NCBI GenBank assembly: GCA_030062745.1 | Contig: CP099851.1 | Location: forward strand, 10,728,393-10,792,392 | Direction of reading: 5' to 3' | Length of the DNA: 64,000 bases | Source of the DNA: Capitulum mitella | Taxonomy: Eukaryota; Arthropoda; Thecostraca; Pollicipedomorpha; Pollicipedidae | Shown: one piece after another, positions 51,001 to 55,420 of the stretch | Position numbering within the stretch: position 1 is the first letter of the stretch | Layout of the letters: every line of letters begins with the position of its first letter | The notes under the pieces: model-generated | What the model was told of the DNA's origin: nothing | What the model saw: only the letters and a program-made list of their open reading frames with translations | The model's database searches: none | Made by a program: the position numbers and the translations under genes

Positions 51001-51282
51001 GCCAGTGCTGTGGGCATTGGTGACGTCATGTGACGTCACCTCAGTGATTTCTGGGGGGGGGGGGCGGAATCGGCTGTTCGGCACGCAGTTCACTGTCCGG
51101 ACCGGCCCGCCCGCAGGTACCGCCAGAAGAAGAAGGAGGAGCAGGAAATGGTCTGCACAGGACAGGAGGTCCTGGAGGCTCGCAACGCCCAGCTCAAGGA
51201 GCACGTCAACGTGCTCACCAAGGAGCTCTCCTACCTGAAGCACCTGATGAAGGAGGTGGTGAAGTACAAGAAGGGCATGTAG
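12750..51282 (+). CDS. ATF4-type bZIP transcription factor, whole gene span
   Basis: Joining 12750-12792, 43012-43154, 43659-43910, 49896-50137 and 51117-51282 at GT/AG borders gives one frame of 281 residues. ATF4 (cryptocephal in flies) is the nuclear effector of the integrated stress response; it binds CRE/CARE sites as a dimer. The N-terminal two thirds is acidic and proline/serine-rich, as in activation domains (SLDDVVPSFDP, NSLLDDLLSG). RPRPYDKP precedes the basic region, as RPKPYDPP does in human ATF4. The basic region EQNKTAATRYRQKK is nearly identical to human, followed by a five-heptad zipper. The protein is shorter than human ATF4 (351). No DSG phosphodegron is seen. Exon phases are 1, 0, 0 and 2. 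Intron 1 is about 30 kb, intron 3 about 6 kb. No AATAAA was found within 1.7 kb after the stop. Confidence 0.8.
13583..14978. other. repeat-like DNA with AGGTCA half-sites, no gene
   Basis: A hAT-MITE-like left end (GGCGTAGCCAGGATTTCGCC) lies near 13592 without a partner. G/C runs of ten and eleven are at 13742 and 13873. Around 14110-14310 several AGGTCA/TGACCT half-sites occur, including overlapping AGGTCAGGTCA at 14142-14152 and TGACCTAAGGTCA near 14293. No exon is seen. Confidence 0.4.
14979..15041. repeat. AC and AT dinucleotide microsatellites
   Basis: An uninterrupted (AC)n run of about 16 bases is followed within a few bases by an (AT)n run of more than 40 bases. Confidence 0.97.
15042..17860. 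other. intronic sequence, no gene seen
   Basis: Incidental open frames only. GC content rises after about 16900. No paired transposon ends or tandem arrays were recognised. Confidence 0.4.
17865..18215. repeat. about 23-bp minisatellite (CCTGTTCGGGACTGTCCTG)
   Basis: About fifteen variants of ACCTGTTCGGGACTGTCCTG followed by CAG or TAG run through this stretch, with units of roughly 21-24 bp. Frames on the minus strand stay open because the mean unit is near 24. Units differ by several substitutions, so the array is older than the 23-bp array at 6.4 kb. Confidence 0.85.
18216..18889. other. GC-rich intronic DNA, no gene supported
   Basis: Several long overlapping frames occur on both strands, the longest plus-strand one running to 19099. 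They overlap a minisatellite on one side and a dispersed repeat on the other, show no recognisable domain and fit GC-rich chance frames. Confidence 0.4.
18890..19265. repeat. dispersed repeat, family 2 copy A
   Basis: This stretch is highly similar in the same orientation to 35000-35445. Shared blocks include AAAAACTGTCGTTTT, AGTCTGAAGTT, GGTTGATGGTTTACCAT, GGATC(C/T)GCCCCTGCTGGCCAC and TTTGTACTCCGACACCAGG. The internal GGATCCGCCCCTG is the reverse of a hAT-MITE terminus, but homology continues past it. Copy B carries roughly 80-90 additional bases in the middle. There is no coding capacity. Confidence 0.85.
19266..23290. other. intronic sequence, no gene supported
   Basis: Frames of up to 190 codons exist (for example 19621-20193), but none resembles a known domain. 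A palindromic CRE (GGTGACGTCACC) lies at 21793-21804. An 11-base C run lies near 23118. No RNA gene or paired transposon ends were found. Confidence 0.4.
23291..23610. repeat. degenerate tandem repeat built on TGACACCGGTGTCA-like units
   Basis: The phrases CCCGCTGACACCGATGTC, GCCTCCTGCATCCACGGGTGT and GGTGTCACTGTC recur about every 24-50 bases. Because GGTGTCA and TGACACC are reverse complements, each unit can pair with itself. Confidence 0.6.
23611..26240. other. intronic sequence with two CRE octamers, no gene supported
   Basis: TGACGTCA occurs at 24092-24099 and 24625-24632. A 13-base G run is at 24709. Frames in the GC-rich part (24.2-24.8 kb) overlap on both strands and match nothing I know. 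Confidence 0.4.
26270..26650. repeat. 56-bp minisatellite, six to seven units
   Basis: Units of GCAGCCATGAGGTCTGCAGT, then a C-rich stretch and TGTCGGCGGCCACCGGTCCT repeat at exactly 56 bp in the best part (for example 26461 to 26517). Because 56 is not a multiple of three, all three minus-strand frames stay open and yield repetitive peptides. These should not be annotated as proteins. Confidence 0.92.
26705..26858. repeat. 43-bp minisatellite, about 3.5 units
   Basis: CTGCAGTCGGTTGGGCCCGG-type units begin at 26705, 26748, 26791 and 26834, giving an exact 43-bp spacing. It follows the 56-bp array after a short gap. Confidence 0.9.
27425..28517. mobile_element. inverted-repeat element with long arms (possible foldback/MITE)
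   Basis: The left arm 27425-27607 and right arm 28342-28517 are inverted copies, nearly identical in a core of about 80 bases and clearly alignable over about 175. The arms enclose about 735 bp of unrelated sequence. Read outward, each arm has an open stretch beginning MSKI and containing FIIILAIIIFPRHPNPNRK. Differences between the copies are mostly amino-acid changing, which argues against selection on a protein. I could not define a target duplication, so two solitary inverted copies of one repeat is the alternative. Confidence 0.65.
28545..29010. repeat. 10-bp minisatellite (TCTGNNGTGG)
   Basis: Decamers such as TCTGCTGTGG, TCTGCCGTGG, TCTGCAGCAG and TCTGATGTGG follow one another for about 450 bases with few register shifts. 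Pairs form a looser 20-bp unit (TCTGCAGCAGTCTGATGTGG). Long minus-strand frames across it are products of the array. Confidence 0.88.
29346..29498. repeat. 36-bp minisatellite with palindromic core, four units
   Basis: Units CGTGATCTTCTGAGCTTGGC followed by ATCACGGCGCACATTC repeat at 36 bp. At each junction ATCACGG and CCGTGAT form a small stem, so the array is a row of short palindromes. Confidence 0.9.
29548..29585. repeat. 10-bp tandem (TGTCAGTGCC), four units
   Basis: Four almost identical decamers are placed between the 36-bp array and the large hairpin at 29591. Confidence 0.92.
29591..29637. repeat. perfect 18-bp hairpin
   Basis: CAGATCACGGCACTGGTG (29591-29608) is exactly reverse-complemented at 29620-29637 around an 11-nt loop. 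Two further palindromes of the ATCACGG..CCGTGAT type follow at about 29647-29668 and 29680-29701. Confidence 0.92.
30078..30348. mobile_element. hAT-type MITE, family 1 copy B
   Basis: The ends are CAGGCACGTAGCCAGGATG and, in reverse, CAGGGACGTAGCCAAGGGAG. Flanking octamers CTGGTCCT (30070-30077) and GTGGCCCT (30349-30356) match at six of eight positions. It aligns end to end, inverted, with 11245-11510. It lies about 200 bp from the large transposon that starts at 30552. Confidence 0.75.
30545..30551. repeat. left target-site duplication ATCAAAG
   Basis: The heptamer directly before the left terminus of the 3.9 kb element is repeated exactly at 34442-34448. Confidence 0.85.
30632..30637 (-). 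terminator. poly(A) signal AATAAA of the transposon gene
   Basis: AATAAA on the minus strand lies about 160 nt beyond the stop codon of the long frame and still inside the element. Confidence 0.5.
30796..32730 (-). CDS. transposase-like protein, RNase H/DDE-type half
   Basis: A 644-codon frame of the 3.9 kb element. Candidate catalytic features are HDDGSKK (Asp75-76), FTMTDSTAHN (Asp145), CQVHP (Cys172, His175) and NLDAERAVGSVNYGLK (Glu453). This D, D, C-x2-H, E order resembles hAT-like transposases; the assignment of the residues is inference. From memory, proteins with a TDSTAHN..VHP..ER.VG.xNY layout occur in many copies in marine invertebrates, without a named function. The frame is open upstream of the ATG at 32730: codons reading IRKVRPEYYTALDRCISELH precede it. 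The true coding region therefore runs back to the end of the first frame, and a one-frame shift separates the two. Basic and leucine-rich segments follow residue 480. Confidence 0.8.
   Translation of the reverse strand: MSKEQAVGSTIIIAKELLNLKWKRFDDDDSTIDLDTVPDKKSIRETGKAREALALSKLVEKIMASDEKSTITYHDDGSKKQGAGSFSVQGATIDGKFFPFPTLSISSETRENLAQLKLTILAILSAVSGVSSEDLWRRIDFTMTDSTAHNLMVDDLVSAALETDHTPSHLICQVHPACMFNRCLQKFCKQIDITIGPSKIFSVFAVSLSDVQESVVEQWMNCLMRLVTHDFDHKSWNYAKEFDIFIFPLKNPAKRLQKERFNSLVYTALIALFLDKHVSDFLSKFSNISNSLACIIRSFEGLEYLRVLAAVIVIIGVHLVEPYLSLTTSSSTTWETLVEAFPTLYMDLMTTKPEVLIDFASPAFSFISKARFNHCLYSPSLLEPTIQIIEQYRQEICKTLQLLLPKLAAGWKHQRGEMFGFGEAENDEDNNTNIRSLDQDKLKKAPVHNLDAERAVGSVNYGLKVRGAKEIRSVSSSLIKAKAAELLEGSEVTGTFKKMTKRGGAVPAILEAWEEKQAKLKKEGMEDRELASIAQDKQRNCDLAYLTELGGPFTRPEQVEEFLKNPDLEDITKNKRLYVEVRHAKNSSLSFPKASDVFRLKKNGRNLTSAEYAVNLTTYLSKISCKVNMDINDFKDALSRIGME
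32754..33611 (-). CDS. transposon-encoded N-terminal protein or N-terminal half of the transposase
   Basis: A 285-codon frame upstream of, and in a different frame from, the 644-codon frame. Residues about 28-180 form a conserved-looking domain (LPTKREVLERMIWFLVPRPK, CEHWTWCNVYPKHPKNVAK, FWNDQIRGRRVSHCEAFVD). A charged coiled-coil-like stretch covers about 183-214, an acidic serine-rich stretch 224-243 and an SRKRKR nuclear-localisation-like motif 245-250. The final ten residues after about 275 read as out-of-frame sequence. Upstream, TTTTTTGCTTTCGTTTCAG ends 17 nt before the ATG, an excellent splice acceptor and a hint of a 5' UTR intron. Either one protein broken by an indel near 32790-32840, or two proteins, would fit; I favour the former. 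Confidence 0.72.
   Translation of the reverse strand: MNPFQTRSKWSMCLGPITIHARETFTSSKLPTKREVLERMIWFLVPRPKGSFIRMSKDWAALQVAEELCEHWTWCNVYPKHPKNVAKMVLVLYDEFKKLQSYPKNRMSEQWVNEKVDPFTKSLEQGLDIRTLDVAFRKKQEELYGVQETNDEELFWNDQIRGRRVSHCEAFVDRKWLAQDARRKKDMASFQKRLEKSEQEKKNQLEMIEVAEEYADMNQNILQNEDADYEEMQTTSEEEDSSRSSRKRKRNVVQEGSAENTGQLLTAIDTSVTASGRSDLNIILL
34442..34448. repeat. right target-site duplication ATCAAAG
   Basis: Exact repeat of 30545-30551, immediately after the right terminus of the 3.9 kb element. Confidence 0.85.
34449..34999. other. intronic sequence, no gene seen
   Basis: Short stretch between the large transposon and the second copy of the family 2 repeat. Only incidental frames are present. 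Confidence 0.4.
35000..35445. repeat. dispersed repeat, family 2 copy B
   Basis: Direct-orientation relative of 18890-19265 with the same block order, ending in TTTGTACTCCGACACCAGGAAG. It carries roughly 80-90 extra bases around 35200-35290 that copy A lacks. Confidence 0.85.
35446..36300. other. intronic sequence, no gene seen
   Basis: AT-richer DNA with short incidental frames and no recognised repeat boundaries. Confidence 0.4.
36301..36850. other. very GC-rich, CpG-dense tract
   Basis: Strongly GC-rich DNA dominated by GGCCGG, CCGGC and GGTCC steps, with a run of five GGTCC pentamers near 36550-36575. Long minus-strand frames here (up to 262 codons) have the alanine/arginine/proline bias expected of any GC-rich strand and no domain. 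It could be a CpG island; no exon supports a promoter. Confidence 0.5.
36851..37470. other. intronic sequence, no gene seen
   Basis: GC-rich DNA leading into the 30-bp array, with short incidental frames only. Confidence 0.4.
37471..37897. repeat. 30-bp minisatellite with a 120-bp higher-order unit, about 14 monomers
   Basis: Monomers of the type TCTGATACAGAGCCGCCCCT GGCAACGTCC keep an exact 30-bp register from 37471 to about 37780, encoding SDTEPPLATS-like decapeptides on the plus strand. Four successive monomers (37651-37770) are repeated as a block at 37771-37892 with two single-base insertions, which shift the frame. Open frames in three registers come from the repeat. There is no start context or splice support for a protein. 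Confidence 0.92.
38194..38333. repeat. 70-bp tandem duplication
   Basis: GGGCCGGCTCGCCACTGACC followed by CGGCCTGAACAGCTGATG occurs at 38194 and again at 38264, with a few substitutions between copies. Confidence 0.85.
38350..42560. other. GC-rich then mixed intronic DNA, no gene supported
   Basis: The part 38350-38560 is CpG-dense. Runs of eleven to twelve C lie at 39542, 40179 and 40800, and nine-base G runs at 41318 and 41540. A CRE octamer is at 41206-41213. Frames of up to 174 codons are present but match nothing known. Confidence 0.4.
42570..42720. repeat. 87-bp tandem duplication, AT-rich
   Basis: GGCATCACGCGATGTACTAT and its continuation GAGAGAAAAACGTG at 42570 recur at 42657 with small changes, separated by a TTTATATATGTAAACA stretch that is itself repeated. 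Confidence 0.85.
43012..43154 (+). CDS. ATF4 coding exon 2
   Basis: The acceptor CCGCTGTCTGTCCGACAG precedes 43012 and the donor GTGAGC follows 43154. The frame reads PLASGWMEPKPQPVWEYPMV, then SSLDDVVPSFDPAGGAEGLIPDDLQ. It is acidic with clustered aromatic and leucine residues, as in ATF4 N-terminal activation regions. An in-frame ATG at 43032 could serve as the start if exon 1 is not used. Phase is 1 at entry and 0 at exit. Confidence 0.7.
43563..43692. repeat. 65-bp tandem duplication spanning the exon 3 acceptor
   Basis: Two 65-bp units lie head to tail: one carries CTCTGCCATCAG (ending 43593), the other CTCTGCCCTCAG (ending 43658). Each is followed by (A/G)ACCTGTTxxTGGA and ends in GGTCAGTGTACC. 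The second unit holds the proposed exon 3 acceptor. The first is a decayed copy that would read in a different frame, since 65 is not a multiple of three. Confidence 0.8.
43659..43910 (+). CDS. ATF4 coding exon 3
   Basis: The exon follows CCTTCTCTGCCCTCAG and reads DLFMDSPAVSVPSLPGGEAN, then SLLDDLLSGPPSPALFGSLS and a proline/serine-rich run to LLPQQ. It ends at CAG followed by GTCAGTG. It is 252 bases, phase 0 at both ends, so it could be skipped without loss of frame. The frame stays open past the donor to 44261 through the 30-bp array. Codons are strongly GC-ending, like exon 4. Confidence 0.72.
43891..44220 (+). repeat. exact 30-bp tandem array copying the exon 3 splice donor
   Basis: Eleven units, each exactly 30 bp, begin with the exon end itself (43891-43920). 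Later units follow GGCGCCTGGTGCCGCAGCTG GTCAGTGTAG. Eight exact GTCAGT donor cores recur after the genuine one at 43911: 43941, 43971, 44001, 44031, 44061, 44091, 44121 and 44151. The unit at 43981-44010 even repeats CCCCAGCAG before GTCAGTG. The frame is open throughout; each unit would add ten residues of the type VSVGRLVPQL. Confidence 0.95.
44221..47059. other. ATF4 intron 3, first part; half-site-rich repeat-like DNA
   Basis: No exon is seen. The part 44960-45640 carries scattered AGGTCA/TGACCT half-sites, for example near 45000, 45145 and 45630. A T-rich GTTTT/GTTTTT simple repeat lies at about 46050-46105. Confidence 0.4.
47060..47067. repeat. left 8-bp target duplication GTTTCAGG
   Basis: Exact match to 47674-47681 on the other side of the MITE. 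Confidence 0.92.
47068..47673. mobile_element. 606-bp non-autonomous hAT element
   Basis: The ends are TAGGGATGCACCGGAT and, reversed, TAGGGATGCATCGGAT, flanked by a perfect 8-bp duplication GTTTCAGG. Both subterminal regions are packed with CCGGATATCCGG-like repeats (47078-47175 and 47585-47640), typical of hAT subterminal transposase-binding clusters. The middle part has no transposase. The perfect duplication suggests a young insertion in ATF4 intron 3. Confidence 0.93.
47674..47681. repeat. right 8-bp target duplication GTTTCAGG
   Basis: Exact match to 47060-47067. Confidence 0.92.
47682..49895. other. ATF4 intron 3, second part
   Basis: No exon is supported. The part 49050-49560 is GC-rich with long incidental frames on both strands and a short duplicated GGCTGACGAGGCTG. 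A TGATGCAAT (C/EBP-ATF type site) is at 49252-49260. Confidence 0.4.
49896..50137 (+). CDS. ATF4 coding exon 4 (spacer and N-terminal basic region)
   Basis: The acceptor TCCTCGGCCTGCCGACAG precedes ATGTCAGTGGACAGC; the donor CG|GTGAGC splits an arginine codon. It encodes MSVDSWVPALSPLSDSYSPA, a linker, then KRRQARPRPYDKPARRQVTE and EERRQRKKEQNKTAATR. RPRPYDKP matches the conserved RPKPYDPP block just before the basic region of vertebrate ATF4, and EQNKTAATR is the DNA-contact signature. Phase is 0 at entry and 2 at exit. Confidence 0.92.
51019..51040. promoter_or_regulatory. tandem palindromic CRE pair
   Basis: Two perfect TGACGTCA octamers at 51021-51028 and 51031-51038 are separated by two bases. 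The outer GG and CC make the whole 22-base block a palindrome apart from the central TG. The centres are ten bases apart, about one helical turn. It lies about 80 bp upstream of exon 5 within ATF4 intron 4. Binding is inferred from the sequence only. Confidence 0.55.
51117..51282 (+). CDS. ATF4 coding exon 5 (C-terminal basic region and leucine zipper)
   Basis: After GGCCCGCCCGCAG the exon supplies the last base of the split arginine codon and reads YRQKKKEEQEMVCTGQEVLE, ARNAQLKEHVNVLTKELSYL, KHLMKEVVKYKKGM and TAG at 51280-51282. Leucines or hydrophobics at seven-residue spacing (VL, QL, VL, YL, EV) form the zipper. With exon 4 it completes NKTAATRYRQKK. The C-terminus is as short as expected for ATF4. 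Confidence 0.93.
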
Positions 51283-53033
51283 GTCGCCGCGGGGAGGAAG
51301 AGCGTTGGACGGGTTCAGGCGGAGCGGGCTCCTGCGTCGGCTGGTACCTTCGGATCGGTGTCTCTGGGTGCGGATGAGACGGCGCCGCGTGATATGTCAG
51401 ACCGCTGGTCGGCGGCAGTGTCCCTGGCGGCAGATAGTGAAAGCAGCAGATTCTGACCTACGACAACGCTGTGTGCGCCGGCTTTTGTCAAGGAAGCTGG
51501 TCGTCATTACTAGTTGTCGTTTCACGGAGTCGGAGGTGCAGAGCGGCAGCGGCCGCCCTTCCTCCGTCGAAGCGCCACCTCGCGAGGGAGTCCCGTCACC
51601 GGACGTCCTGCCATCTCGTGGCTGGAATGGTAAACACTAGTTGTGATATTGGGCGGCGCGTGGCGCCGGCGCGGCCGCGGGACTTCAGTACAAAGAGATC
51701 TGGGGGCCGGCTGACTGGCGCCGCTCGACGGAGATACTGCGGGTCCACCGAAGAGGGCTGGTGTGGCTAACCCAGGAGAAGAGTGCCATTGAAGCTGGCT
51801 AGCGATATGTGTATGTGTGAAAAGCGGCACATTGAAGTGGAAGAAGCGAGCAGTGCGTGGGAGCTCTTGCTTTTCTTCAGTACTGTATGGGTTCATGACT
51901 ATGTTTATATGTTTAAATTAAGCGAGAAGAAAACCACTGAAGGTTCTAGTTTTAGCTTGTTTTTCGATGCTGAAAATGTGCTTTGTAAATATGGCACCGC
52001 CTGTACTTCGTGTTCCGAAATAATAGCCTCGCTAAAATTAATCGCTGACCTTCATCGACAGTCATGTTTTTCCAAGAATGTAACCAACATTGGCATGTCC
52101 CTTTGGTTGAATATGCCGGGAGACGCTGGAATTCCTATGGCGGTCATTTTTGTCTGATTTCTTGCGGTGTGCCTTGGTTGACTGATTTCATCCTCCAGTT
52201 TTGTTGCCTCGCTCCATTGCGTGCTTGCTTCCTTGTACGGACAGGCGCTTTGCTTGCTTCACACGGCGTGTGCAAGATCTCTCCTTGTGTGGTGTTCCCA
52301 GCTGGGAATGTTGTTTGAGTCGGCGTGGCGCCGGCACGCAGCGTGCCGAGCGGCCGCCTGTGGGTAGGCCGGGTGGCCAGTGCTGGCGAAACGCGTGCAG
52401 TGACCACGTTCTGCTCGGAATGTTGGAGATCGTGCTGCACCCTGGTGGCAGAGCAGGCAACCAGCGATGGGCGTGGCCCATGATGTTGGGTGTACAGGCA
52501 GGTGCTTTCGTTGGGCGGAAGATATGGCGCGGTGAAGGACTTTGGAAGTTTTTCTGGTGGAGCGATGAGCTGATGCCAGTGCCGGCGGGTGTACGGGTTT
52601 GAAGCCTAAGCCCAGCGCTGCCTTTGGTCTAACGAGCAGTTCCCTGGGAAATGCTGAGATATGAAAAACATGAATTGGCAGTTCAAACGGAACCTTATAC
52701 TGTGATGCTATTGTTTAGCAAATGGACCCAATTACGTAGAAAAGGATAAGCCTGTAAAATATTGCCAACATTGTAAAAACGTAAGAGGTAGGAGCTGAGG
52801 TCGCAGACACGTCAGAGTGTTTCAGCAATGAGATATGTGGCGAATCTCATCAAAATTTTACAATCCTAAGTGACAGCAAAGCACGGAGAGGAATGTGGAA
52901 TCAGCAACAGACGCATCTCGTTTTTTCGCCATCCCAGCTTCCAGATAAACCCATTGTTTACTAGTTCCACATTTACGACTTGCCTTCATTGCGAGCTGGG
53001 CAGAACGCAGTGACAGGTACTGAGCACAGCCGG
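51283..53033 (+). other. ATF4 3' UTR and downstream flank
   Basis: The 3' UTR must begin here, but I see no AATAAA or ATTAAA in this stretch, so its end cannot be placed. A 124-codon frame at 51783-52157 has no recognisable domain and lacks the GC-ending codon bias of the ATF4 exons, so I treat it as incidental. Confidence 0.4.
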
Positions 53034-54237
53034 TTAACCCTATTCCCGGAGGGTTAGCGGTATGGCCGATTCCTGGCAGCGGGGGGGGGGGCGGATTCGG
53101 CCTTCCTCCAAGATCTCGAGAACTACTCGTCCAATTTCATCGCAACGAACGGCAATTGATTTGTCATGACGTAAACTTTTTTTATAAAAAGAAGTTTTCA
53201 AGATTTGGGAAAGGGTAGATATAGGGGGACAAAAAAGTCAAAATTGATATTTTCGACTTCCTATAACTCCGTTGTTTATCGACCGATTTTGACGAAATTG
53301 GCATGAATGGAGAGATTATGGATGGGACTTTTACCATTGGTCCATACATTTGAAATTTTTGGAAAATTCACAGGCGTTCACAGGATTTCAAAAACAGGAG
53401 GATTAGTTTTCAACAAGTGAATGAACAAAAAAGGCAGAAGCGATTTTTTGGCTTCTGCTGGTCCTGTTATCCTAAAGAAGTACAAATTGTGTTACAATGT
53501 TTGTATAATGTTAGAATAGGTGGTGCCAGGGACATGAAAAAGGGGAAATGTCATGGTCACGTTCTTCAGATCAACTCTTGACCTTTGACCTTAAATGACC
53601 TCCAGTGACCTTGGAGTCACTTAGAATGATCTGGTGTGTATTTAATATTATCTGTAAACGTTTTTAATCATTTGGATTCATTCTATTTCAAAAATTCCAT
53701 TTCACGACTGTTGTGATGTATAGGGTATGCGCACGGACATTTTAGGTCATAGCTCCGTGACCCGACCTGATATCAAGCTGAAACTTGATACGGAAGTAGA
53801 GGGCACCATTCTGCGTCCTAATTCCGGGTAAGGCACTTAAAAAAATAGCGCCGAAATTATTACTATAAAACCGAATTTTGACATTTGACCTTGACCTGGC
53901 CTTGTAAAATGATCTTAGGTGAGCAAAATTGTATTTGCACGTTGCCCAACTGTTGAGCTATACATCCATGTAAAGTTTTAAGTTCTATCTTAAAACACTA
54001 TTTTTATCAGTCATTTTCCCTTTACCCTCAAGTGGGCTAAAAATAGTTCGAGGTGCCTCCCAAAAGCGTTGCCTGGCTACGCCCCCTGAACAAAACAGAA
54101 TTTTAAAATTTTGTCACAATACGTAGAAAAAATAGCTAGGGAAAGTCACCAAGTTTCGTGAAGTTGTGCCAAAAAGCTTGGAATTGGCAAGCAAAAAACC
54201 CGAGGGGGAGCGGACTTAGCCCCGCCCCCCTGCCGGG
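53034..54237. mobile_element. TTAA-flanked non-autonomous DNA element, copy A
   Basis: The left end is TTAACCCTATTCCCGG, followed after a short insertion-like stretch by CAGCG and eleven G. The right end in reverse reads CCCGGCAGGGGGGCGGGG. The right half matches the reverse complement of 63231-64000 over its whole visible length. A TTAACCC start is what piggyBac-type MITEs show, but the right TTAA is not preserved. It contains AGGTCA half-site clusters, including a perfect DR1 at 53579-53591. There is no coding capacity. Confidence 0.8.
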
Positions 54238-54935
54238 ACTGGCAGTGGTGCACATCGAACGGACTCAGCGCGAACGGCGGACATTGCGAAACAAAATCTG
54301 AGCATTCCGCTTTTACCCGCCTATGTCTGCAAATGCATGGAGTCGCGGAATCAAAGCTGCAAGTCCCGGGCATTTTACCCTGAAGACGGTTGTGCGAGGA
54401 TAGAAAACTCTGCGCACGCCTGAAACCCTGGACCCAGGTCAGGGTTTCTGGGGTGCAGGCTGCAACAGGCAGCCCGTCCTATCACCCGATCCTCACCAGA
54501 CCCCTTCAACGAAAACGGATACAGGATGATGGCACGATGGATTCTACGGTGCTTGGTTCCCACACTTGAAAAACCAAGACATGCAACACGGCCAGCACGT
54601 TTCACTCACGTCCGATATCCGCTGATCTGAATTCTCCGTATTAGTTCCCAAACCAATTTCGTGTTCATTGCGGATTTTTCGTCAGGAACTTTTAGCATTG
54701 GGATTTTTTTCTGTATTGCGCTGATTGGAAAGGGTGGTCCCTGAGATTATATATCCCTTTTTAGTTGTAAATAATGAGACATGACAGCCTAATGGGCGCA
54801 AGCAATAATTTTTACACAGTTCCTATCCTGTTTGGGTCATGTATCAGATGACGACAGAAGATTTCATGTGTTCTGGTGGTTAGATATATACATATCGTCT
54901 TCCCGGTTCACATCGCACGTGTGCTCGCCTGGATA
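54238..54935. other. no gene seen
   Basis: Mixed-composition DNA between the TTAA element and the 31-bp minisatellite, with only incidental frames. Confidence 0.4.
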
Positions 54936-54939
54936 GCAG

Positions 54940-55195
54940 CTCCTTTGTGTGGACCCATGTACCAGTCTGGACTCTGTATGGACCCGTTTACTCTGTACGA
55001 ACCCGTTTGCCAGTCTGGACTCTTTATGGACCCTTGTGCTAGTCTGGACTCTGAATCCAGGCCCGTGCGCCCGTCTGGGCTCTGAATCCGGATCCGTGTG
55101 CTAGTCTGGGCCATGAATCCGGATTCGTGTGCTAGTCTGGACTCTGAATCCGGACCCGTGTGCCAGTCTGGACTCTGAATCCGGACCGATCCGAA
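54940..55195. repeat. 31-bp minisatellite, about eight units
   Basis: Units of the type CTAGTCTGGACTCTGAATCC GGACCCGTGTG repeat at 31 bp, for example at 55101, 55132 and 55163. Earlier units carry TTTATGG or GTATGG variants and are more diverged. Confidence 0.88.
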
Positions 55196-55254
55196 CCCCG
55201 GTAGGCAAAAATAGAACACTATATTTTTCAGGCCCATTTCTCACGATTATGGGA

Positions 55255-55420
55255 CATGGGCTGGCAACCGTTGAGCACCTGGTGCGTTTCCACTTCGTCC
55301 GCGAGGCTTGTGCGACAACACACTTGATGCCCCTGCGCTTCGGTCCAACTCGTCCGAAATTTATCCGCGAAAAGAAACTGAAGAAGGGAAGATGGTATCC
55401 CCGCCTTGCCTTACCCGTGT
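55255..55420 (+). repeat. dispersed repeat, family 3 copy A
   Basis: The stretch around GCGACAACACACTTGATG, GCGCTTCGGTC and CTCGTCCGAAAT matches the minus strand of 59695-59865. Homology is visible over roughly 130 bases. A hAT-like terminus (CAGGGACGGATCCAGG) begins shortly after, near 55457. Confidence 0.7.

Noticed and set aside
51783-52157. 124-codon frame downstream of ATF4
   Set aside because: No recognisable domain and different codon use; treated as incidental within the 3' flank.
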